The notes under the pieces were generated by a model. It saw only the letters and a list, made by a program, of their open reading frames with translations, was not told the DNA's origin and ran no database searches. A stretch of DNA of 64,000 nt from Watersipora subatra (taxonomy: Eukaryota; Bryozoa; Gymnolaemata; Cheilostomatida; Watersiporidae), in the NCBI RefSeq assembly GCF_963576615.1, contig NC_088708.1:8990001-9054000 (forward strand), read 5' to 3'. The position numbers and the translations under genes were made by a program. Positions 57,301 to 64,000 of the stretch are shown piece after piece (within the stretch, counting starts at the first letter, position 1; each line of letters opens with the position of its first letter).

Positions 57301-60300
57301 GTTTAATAAAAACGAGCAGCTAATGACGTAAAGTGCACACAACCTGTGATACTCACATGTTGCATGGTAGGAACATCATGGTTTTTGTGTTCATCTACAG
57401 TCCATCTGGAAAGGCTGTGGTTGTTGGCCATGCCGATGGTGCCATTATCAAGTACAACTTTGAGGACGAAGGCTTAGGTGACAGCAATGTACGTATGCTT
57501 CCCATTTTATGGCTAGATTTGAACACAAATAATATGTATTCACATCATGGTGGTAGATTGTTGTTGAAATCCATTTTGACGTTTTCAGGGTAAATTTGCT
57601 CAACATTCATGTCCTCCTTACGCCATTGCATGGTGCAACAACTCCGTAGTAGCTGCTGGCTGTGACAAACGTGTCTTGGCCTATGGTAGACAAGATGGCC
57701 GAATTATACAGCAATTTGACTACAGCAGAGAAGAGGATGAACATGAATTTACTGTAGCCATCAGCAGCCCTAGTGGACAGTCAGTAGTACTTGGCAGTTA
57801 TGACAGGTCAGCAGAAGCGATCTTATTTGCTCTCACAATGAGCATATTATGCAGCTGCTTGATACATAATTCTTGATCAACACACTTCACTATTCATGAG
57901 TTCCTGTTCTCATTTTTTTCTACTTCTAAAGAGTCTACTTTTTGGGTCACCTAGCATGTCATTTGCGTCTTCGTTTGTCAGGCTGCGGGTGCTCAACTGG
58001 AGCCCTCGAAAAGCTATGTGGGATGAAGGTAAGTCAAAAGATATCCCAAATCTCTATACCATATCTGCTCTCTGTTGGAAGAAGGATGGTTCTAAACTCG
58101 TGGCTGGCACCCTATGTGGAGGAGTTGAGCTATTTGACTGCGCTCTCAGACGACAGACATACAAGAACAAGTTTGAGCTGACCTATGTCGGCCTCAGCCA
58201 GGTATTCATATAGTTTTAGCTGACTCCGAGATGTATGAACAGCGTAAACTTGACCAGTACCATGACCACTTTCGACCATATTTCATTGATCATCATAAGA
58301 GATATATATTATAATTACTAGTACCATGGTGGTGCATCGTGAGAAATTGTCGGCTGTAATAACTAACTATACATGTATAATTATTCCAAAATGCAGGAAG
58401 GTGGTAGATTTTGTGTAGATTAGTGTCGGTCTACCAAGCCAAGGGTTAGGAGTTCGAATCCTGTTAAAAGCATTTTCTTTAACCTTTAGCCATGGCTTTG
58501 AACAGACAAATATGGTTCTTATTATAGTTTAAATTTATACTTTGCAAGACATTTATGTTGTGGTCTAACATTTATGCATGCAAGTCAATATTATGCTTTT
58601 TTGTCTTTTTTAAATATTTCTAAATATTAATTGATATTGTAATTATTGGCCCTACTAACTTCCTTATATTAATTCATATTAAGTTTGAAGTGTTGAGACT
58701 AATACAAGTTAAATAGGAGTAGCACCTTCATTAAAAATAAAATCTGCGGTTTAAAATTTGTATTATCGCTTTGCTCAAAAGAGACACAGATTTCCTCAGC
58801 GTGTACAATTACAAGCGATTCATCGTACGCCTATTCCTTCTACGATGGCTGTCTAAATCGGGCTTGCTATCATCAAGACAGTATATATATAACACCCATG
58901 CAATAGTGTTGAAATCTGTCGTAAGCAAAAACAGGCCAACCCTTTAGTTTTTGAGTCAAAAAATTGTTACAGATTCTCACCTCCCTCACCATTTCCTCTC
59001 CATTCAATGCGCTATATATCCTGTGTTTGTTTCTGCAGGGAAATCCGGATTTTTATAACAATTCTTTGCTCATAAGCTGATTCATGAACATACCTACTTG
59101 CGCAACCATTTATCACGTGTATAAGCTTTCAACACTTCCGCATTCACTACTGTCATCTTGGGTGGTCATTTTTATCATGTCATGTGATAAAGTGGGCAAC
59201 TTTCATACTGACAGAGTTATTGCAGGTGCTTGTACTCAATCTCCAGACCAACACTAAGATAACCCTCAAGTCATACTATGGCTACGAGATTGATGATGTG
59301 AAAATTCTTGGTAATGATCGGTATCTGGTTGGACACACTTCAGATACTCTCTTGCTCGGGGATCTTACGTCTGCCAAGTTGAGTGAAGTACCATGGCAAC
59401 AGTCAGGTGGAAATGAAAAGTTCTACTTTGAGAATGAGTCCGTAAGTAATATGCGTATGTTAAACTTGTCCCTTTGCTAGCATATAATGCTAGCTTACAT
59501 TCTGAGAAATGATGCTTGGGTGATTTTGTAATCTTTTAGGTGTGCATGATATTCAACGCCGGAGAGCTGACACTGGTTGAGTATGGTACTTCAGAGATTC
59601 TCGGTTCAGTTCGCACAGAGTTCATGAACCCACATCTGATCAGCATTCGACTGAATGAGAGGAAGCAGCAAGATAACAAAAAGATTGCTTATCTCATTGA
59701 CCTGAAAACTATTGCCATTGGTAAGCCTCACCTTCCAGTAACCTTCCATTGGTAAGTCTCACCTTCCAGTAACCTTCCATTGGTAAGTCTCACCTTCCAG
59801 TAACCTTCCATTGGTAAGTCTCACCTTCCATTGGCAAGCCTCACCTTCCAGTAACCTTCCATTGGTAAGTTTCACCTTCCAGTAACCTTCCATTGGTAAG
59901 CCTCACCTTCCAGTGACCTTCCATTGGTAAGCCTCACCTTCCAGTAACCTTCCATTGGTAAGCCTCACCTTCCAGTAACCTTCCATTGGTAAGTCTCACC
60001 TTCCAGTGATCTTCTATTGGTAAGTCTCACCTTCCAGTAACCTTCCATTGGTAAGTTTCACCTTCCAGTAACCTTCTATTGGTAAGCCTCACCTTCCAGT
60101 AACCTTCCATTGGTAAGTCTCACCTTCCAGTGATCTTCTATTGGTAAGTCTCACCTTCCAGTAACCTTCCATTGGTAAGTTTCACCTTCCAGTAACCTGC
60201 CATTGGTAAGTCTCACCTTCCAGTGACCTTCGCAGAATCATTTTACATAGTCATATCTGGCTCTCTGGTCGCGTGACCAGACAGCCAGATGTTGACCATT

Positions 60301-63300
60301 CTCTTTGTCTAGTTACCACTAATTCATCTTTCATGTTTTTAAATACGGTAACCAGTTCACACTTCAGGATGAACTTGCTAGGAAAATCACAAATAATTCC
60401 GTTGCCAAATTGTTTACTCTGGCGGATTTAGAAACAAATATATTTTCATTTTTTCTTTGTAGATTATACATTTTCCCTTGCTGGGTATTCATTTTCTTTG
60501 TTGTTATTTTTGGTGTCTAAACAATAAATTTAACGCCTTGCGCTTTCAGTTGATTTAACCACGTCAATCACTCTTGGCTCCATCAACCATGATTCCAAGA
60601 TAGACTGGTTGGAGATGAATGAAACGGGACGAAAACTTCTATATCGGGATAAAAGGTTGAGGGTAGGTTGAGCTCCGCATTACATACAGAGTGTAACACA
60701 CTAGTCACTTCTGCTATGGCTGGTCTGATCAGACAATAAACAAAGACCTTTTCATACTAAATGGCTCTAACTCATTGATGAGAGGGGCTCAATGATGAGA
60801 CCACAACTTTAGAGTATTCAAGTTCATTGCTGAGAGACAATAGAAGTGAGAGCTTAAGCTTTCGTCTGACTTGATACTCACAATGGGGTACTTCCTGGCT
60901 GTGGGTCATGAGTCTGTTCTTTGTCTCATCATTTTCAGGTTAGTCATTGGTACATGACAGTAAACCTGATTTATAGCGAGTTGTCTTATTTATTTAATGT
61001 TAGCTTTTATCTTCCTAATTTTTTGTTCCCTAAAGTTGGCACTCATTTACATCTTGTGTTGTTGGGGTGCTGCGTTGTTGACCAATCAGTGATGAAGGAA
61101 TGTATACTATTCAGTGCGTTTTCCTCAAAAAGGATTTCATAGATGTGTGGGTGGAGGGAGTGAAAGGTGTGGCCTGGTTGTTGATTTAAACTTGGAAAGT
61201 CACTGAGTGCCAGCGAGGCTTCAGCTGATCTCATTGGTTATATCAATTAGTTGAAAGTTGCTGGTCAACAGTAAGGCAGGCTGATTGCTTCCAGTCGTTG
61301 GTTAAACCTTTTAATTGAATCAGGGATTATAGCTTTTGTCGTTAGCTTATGTTCTGCGTCAACATTTTGCAATGGTTTTATTTAGCGATTAAACCAGCTA
61401 AAAAGCTTTTATTTGAAATCACCAAAGATATTTTTTCAATCTTTGCTTGTTGCGATTTCATTGTTTTATTAATCACGATATTATTTTTTGTATAATCTAG
61501 CTGACCAATGATAGGAGAAGATACCATATGAAACATACATGTAGATTAGCCGTATCTAGACTAGCTGTTTGATTTCGTAAACTAAATACCTCATAAGAGT
61601 GTTACATTTCAACGAAATGACGCATTTACAGATAAAAACACACTTGAGCTGTGCATCTGCGCATGTATGTTTAGGGATGTTTATTTGTGTACTCGATTGT
61701 ATTTCAAATTGCAAGTTTGGTTTACAATTTTGGACAAGGCTGGATTTGATATCTTTTGCAGCTGTTCATTGGGTGGCCAAGTATTGATCTAGTCCGTGAT
61801 TTTGGTCTGTGTTTATACTCAGCTGATAGCAAGTTCAGAGAGTGATTTACAGCTAGCCATACGCTTCGTTTCGTTTATTTTGTGTTATACATTAAAATAT
61901 CTGGTTGTAGCTGCACATATACGATATCGGCAGCGGTACAAAGAGCACAGTACTCAACTACTGCAGCTATGTGCAGTGGGTGCCCGACAGCGACGTGGTG
62001 GTCGCTCAAAATCGTAACAATCTATGCATCTGGTACAACATAGATTCTCCGGAGAGAGTCACCATGTTTGAAATCAAGGTGCGAATAATCCTTCTCTAAT
62101 TACTTGCCTTTAATCAGTTACAAAGTTTGCTAACTTATTCTACACTGAGATTAGCTGGGATAATCCCCATCAGGTAATCAGCGTTGGGTGACAAAGCTAC
62201 CTTAACTGTTGCTCAATGTTGTTGGTCACTCGTGTAGCAGAATTATTTCTTGGGCTATGTTGTGGTTTAGCTGTTGTCAAAAACATTAATTAAATATATT
62301 CCCTTTTACCCTGAATTTGTAGTTTGTAAAACATCATTTTAGGGAGATATCGTGGACATTGAGAAACAAGATAAAAAAACTGTGGTCCTCGTGAATGAAG
62401 GATTGGGGACGGTATCCTACGCCCTCGATGATCAGCTGATTGAGTTCGGAACAGCGATAGATGATGAAGATTATCTCAGGTGAGTTTGGGATTTACTCCG
62501 CTCTTTCAAGTTTCTGCAGCTGAAATATGTACAACAGGTTACGACTGTACTCTTTATCGGTTATTTTCTATTTCTTGTGGCTAGATTTTTGGGTGTCAAC
62601 ATTTTGGAGTGTCAACATTTTGGGGTGTCAACATTTTTGGGTGTCAACATTTTGGGGTGTCAACATTTTGGGGTGTCAACATTTTGGGAGGTCAAAATTT
62701 TGGGGGTTCAACATTTTGGGGTGTCAACATTTTGGGGTGTCAACATTTTGGGGGGTCAACATTTTGGGGTGTTAACGTTTTGGGGTGCCAACATTTTGGG
62801 GTGTCAACATTTTTGGGTGTCAACATTTTGGGGTCTCAACATTTTGGGAGGTCAACATTTTGGGGTGTCAACATTTTGGGGGGTCAAAATTTTGGGGTGT
62901 CAACATTTTGGGGTGTCAACATTTTGGGGGGTCAAAATTTTAAGGGGTCAACATTTTGGGGTGTCAACATTTTGGGGTGTCAACATTTTGGGGTGTCAAC
63001 ATTTTGGGGTGTCAACATTTTGGGGTGTCAACGTTTTGAGGTGTCAACATTTAACTGTGCAGAGACAATGCTCTGAAGCAGTAAGTTTGAGTGAAGGTTC
63101 ATTTACACTTGATCTGTTGTGATTGGATGTGATTGTTTGCGAGTTGAATAAGTTCTAACTGCAGTTTGTCCAAATTCTTTGTACAATTTGAGTCATCTGC
63201 CACTAAAGATTTTTTTAATGTGCGTCGGTCAATCAATATTTTAGCAAATCACCTAATCATCGGCTCGCACACAAGCAGCAAGAATCTCGGCAGAACAGTC

Positions 63301-63841
63301 TATCTAGACCAGGGGCGGGCAACCTGCAGCCCCTGGTTTATCTAGACTGTCGCTAACTGTTCAAAAACTAGTGTAATCTTTCCAGGTATTTGAATGACGT
63401 GAGAAATGGTGAGGGTGGAGTGTTGGGTAGACCTATACGTCGATATTTTATAATTGAATTTTAACTAATATTCAGTAATCTTCCACCCATTTTTGAGAAT
63501 TTTTTAGCTAATCTAGATTATTTCGGATTAGAGATGCCATGTGGTACAGTTTTAAAGGATGATACTGTGGGTGGAATAGGCATGGAAACAACCACAGTGT
63601 GTGATCTAATGGTTTACCAACCACACACATTATGGAGTCATCAGAGAGCAAATGACGGTGAAATCAATCTGTAACTAATAGCATTCTTACATATTTTTTG
63701 CAATTTCCCAAAATTTCACTTTGCGTCATGTAGAGCTGCTTCCTACCTGGAAGGCCTGGAGATGGCACCAGAGACAGAGGCCATGTGGAAGAGTCTGAGC
63801 AAGCTGTCGCTGGAGAAAAGCCAGCTGCACATAGCTGAAAG
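54330..63841 (+). CDS. IFT172: Intraflagellar transport protein 172, exons 1-12 (3' part beyond the window)
   Basis: IFT172 is a peripheral IFT-B subunit that links the retrograde and anterograde trains at the ciliary tip and is needed to build cilia. Twelve exons (54330-54368, 56584-56840, 57056-57241, 57401-57488, 57589-57806, 57982-58201, 59226-59441, 59540-59720, 60550-60662, 61911-62078, 62343-62479, 63734-63841) total 1931 nt, about 643 residues of a protein of roughly 1750. All junctions keep phase. The start [13 protein letters not shown] matches MQLKHLKTLLSPQ of the human protein. Two N-terminal WD40 propellers follow, with near-identical blocks such as [53 protein letters not shown] and EFGTAIDD. 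Exon 12 ([21 protein letters not shown]) begins the TPR-like alpha-solenoid. The window ends on the AG of the next acceptor (CTTTTTTAG). Introns 1, 6, 8 and 11 carry repeats. Confidence 0.97.
54560..54933 (+). pseudogene. Non-LTR retrotransposon reverse transcriptase fragment, 5' part
   Basis: Reads as the C-terminal thumb region of a Jockey/CR1-type reverse transcriptase: [29 protein letters not shown], then a stop codon before IWCPHT, and [13 protein letters not shown]. The stop and the short length show it is dead. It is interrupted by a hAT element and resumes at 56011. Located in IFT172 intron 1. Confidence 0.85.
54934..56010. mobile_element. hAT-like transposon remnant nested in a retrotransposon
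   Basis: 1077 bp flanked by identical 8-bp duplications CCTGTGAC (54926-54933 and 56011-56018), diagnostic for hAT. Ends CAGGGTTGG and, inverted, CAAGGTTAG. Just inside both ends are GGTTTAAACC/ACCGGTTTTT-type subterminal repeats. Contains a BED zinc finger ORF but no complete transposase. Confidence 0.9.
55449..55682 (+). pseudogene. BED-type zinc finger fragment of a hAT transposase
   Basis: 77 codons with C-x2-C and H-x3-C spacing ([18 protein letters not shown], then AHVAKCQ), the BED finger of hAT transposases. The rest of the enzyme is missing. Confidence 0.7.
56011..56396 (+). pseudogene. Non-LTR retrotransposon fragment, 3' part with AAGT tail
   Basis: Continues the fragment at 54560-54933: [20 protein letters not shown] then NRIKN, the usual C-terminus of these polyproteins. 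It ends in an (AAGT)n tail at about 56378-56396, typical of the 3' end of some non-LTR elements. Confidence 0.75.
56584..56840 (+). CDS. IFT172: IFT172 exon 2
   Basis: Acceptor TTATTTGTAG, donor ACTG/GTTTGT, phase 2. Encodes [18 protein letters not shown] to VYKIGDDW. Confidence 0.95.
57056..57241 (+). CDS. IFT172: IFT172 exon 3
   Basis: Acceptor CTGTTTTAG, donor TCGAG/GTAGGA. Encodes [15 protein letters not shown] to [13 protein letters not shown]. Confidence 0.95.
57401..57488 (+). CDS. IFT172: IFT172 exon 4
   Basis: Acceptor TCATCTACAG, donor AGCAAT/GTACGT. Encodes [20 protein letters not shown]. Confidence 0.95.
57589..57806 (+). CDS. IFT172: IFT172 exon 5
   Basis: Acceptor ACGTTTTCAG, donor GACAG/GTCAGC. 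Encodes [20 protein letters not shown] and QSVVLGSYD. Confidence 0.95.
57982..58201 (+). CDS. IFT172: IFT172 exon 6
   Basis: Acceptor GTTTGTCAG, donor AGCCAG/GTATTC. Encodes [27 protein letters not shown] and [10 protein letters not shown]. Confidence 0.96.
58410..58470 (+). repeat. tRNA-like SINE fragment
   Basis: GGAGTTCGAATCCTG is a good Pol III B box, preceded at the right distance by an A-box-like GTAGATTAGTG. Stem pairing is incomplete. Lies in IFT172 intron 6. Confidence 0.4.
59226..59441 (+). CDS. IFT172: IFT172 exon 7
   Basis: Acceptor GTTATTGCAG, donor GAGTCC/GTAAGT, phase 0/0. Encodes [20 protein letters not shown] and [13 protein letters not shown]. Confidence 0.96.
59540..59720 (+). 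CDS. IFT172: IFT172 exon 8
   Basis: Acceptor AATCTTTTAG, donor GCCATTG/GTAAGC. Encodes [28 protein letters not shown] and [15 protein letters not shown]. Its donor is the first unit of a minisatellite. Confidence 0.96.
59721..60230 (+). repeat. IFT172: 31-bp minisatellite made of 5' splice-site copies
   Basis: 17 units of GGTAAGYCTCACCTTCCAG plus TAACCTTCCATT, starting exactly at the exon 8 donor. Sixteen units carry ATTG/GTAAG and one ATTG/GCAAG. One unit is shortened (59817-59836). Variation between units is mostly transitions. Confidence 0.97.
60550..60662 (+). CDS. IFT172: IFT172 exon 9
   Basis: Acceptor GCGCTTTCAG, donor TTGAGG/GTAGGT. Encodes [20 protein letters not shown]. Confidence 0.95.
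61911..62078 (+). CDS. IFT172: IFT172 exon 10
   Basis: Acceptor CTGGTTGTAG, donor ATCAAG/GTGCGA. Encodes [32 protein letters not shown] and [11 protein letters not shown]. Confidence 0.96.
62343..62479 (+). CDS. IFT172: IFT172 exon 11
   Basis: Acceptor CATTTTAG, donor CTCAG/GTGAGT. Encodes [17 protein letters not shown] and [14 protein letters not shown]. Confidence 0.96.
62587..63053 (+). repeat. 16-bp minisatellite, TGTCAACATTTTGGGG
   Basis: About 29 near-identical units in IFT172 intron 11, each with a TTTTGGGG or TTTTTGGG core. Because 16 is not a multiple of 3 and the unit lacks plus-strand stops, all three plus frames stay open and give spurious ORFs of up to 181 codons. Confidence 0.97.
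63310..63335. repeat. Minimal hAT-terminus remnant
   Basis: CAGGGGCGGGCAACCTGC is followed at once by GCAGCCCCTG-type sequence, as if both hAT ends were joined with the interior lost. ATCTAGAC occurs on both sides (63302-63309 and 63340-63347), four bases off on the right. Confidence 0.5.
63734..63841 (+). CDS. IFT172: IFT172 exon 12
   Basis: Acceptor CGTCATGTAG, donor GAAAG/GTTGTA. Encodes [20 protein letters not shown] and QLHIAER, the start of the TPR-like region. Confidence 0.95.
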
Positions 63842-64000
63842 GTTGTAATCAGTTAAGAGTTGTTGCTCTTGCTAAATGTACTGCGTCTGCGTGTTTAGTT
63901 TTCAAATTACAATAGAATTATTTTTTGTACAGCATTAACTGTTTTTAGCCATTTTATCAATTTTTAAGAATGATTAATATAATATTTTTGTCTTTTTTAG

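Noticed and set aside
58410..58470. Functional tRNA gene
   Set aside because: The B box is good but acceptor and anticodon stems do not pair; more likely a SINE remnant.
62577..63122. 181-codon plus-strand ORF rich in [14 protein letters not shown] repeats
   Set aside because: It is the translation of a 16-bp intronic minisatellite in IFT172 intron 11; the unit has no plus-strand stop, so long frames arise by chance.

Overview
This is a eukaryotic window: AT-rich, with short exons separated by GT...AG introns and many dispersed and tandem repeats. The gene content (IFT172, iRhom, a protein kinase A inhibitor, a MADF-BESS protein, PSMG3) points to a bilaterian invertebrate, possibly a lophotrochozoan. 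The sequence alone does not allow a closer placement. I joined exons by protein similarity recalled from the families and by matching splice phase across each junction. No alignment was run.

Layout: (1) 0-7 kb, minus strand: a tentative first coding exon at 2531-2583, with a possible second exon at 637-717; the gene would run off the left edge. (2) 7.07-7.96 kb, plus strand: a proteasome assembly chaperone 3 (PSMG3) gene, clear for three exons and unclear at its 3' end. (3) 8.67-36.41 kb, minus strand: a complete iRhom (RHBDF, inactive rhomboid) gene in 16 coding exons, 2952 nt including the stop, predicted 983 residues. Its introns hold most of the transposon load: an intact-looking Tc1 element, a fold-back Mutator-like element with a 9-bp target duplication, Tigger-like MITEs, a nested hAT-in-TIR element, a Harbinger-like MITE, a long-TIR repeat and a 14-bp tandem array. 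(4) 36.9-38.3 kb, plus strand: one or two orphan exon-like stretches. (5) 39.75-40.15 kb, minus strand: a 76-residue PKI (cAMP-dependent kinase inhibitor). (6) 40-50 kb: no gene seen, only transposon remnants. (7) 50.05-51.05 kb, minus strand: a two-exon MADF-BESS gene. (8) 54.33 kb to the right edge, plus strand: the first 12 coding exons (about 643 residues) of IFT172. The window ends exactly on the AG of the next splice acceptor.

The genes are unrelated in function: secretory-pathway pseudoprotease, proteasome assembly, PKA inhibition, transcription, intraflagellar transport. They do not form an operon or system. PSMG3 and iRhom are convergent; the MADF gene and IFT172 are divergent. The most unusual items are the loss of both rhomboid catalytic-dyad positions in this iRhom, a 31-bp minisatellite that has amplified the 5' splice site of IFT172 exon 8, a 16-bp TTTTGGGG-bearing array in IFT172 intron 11, and several transposons whose boundaries can be fixed from target-site duplications or an in-window empty site.
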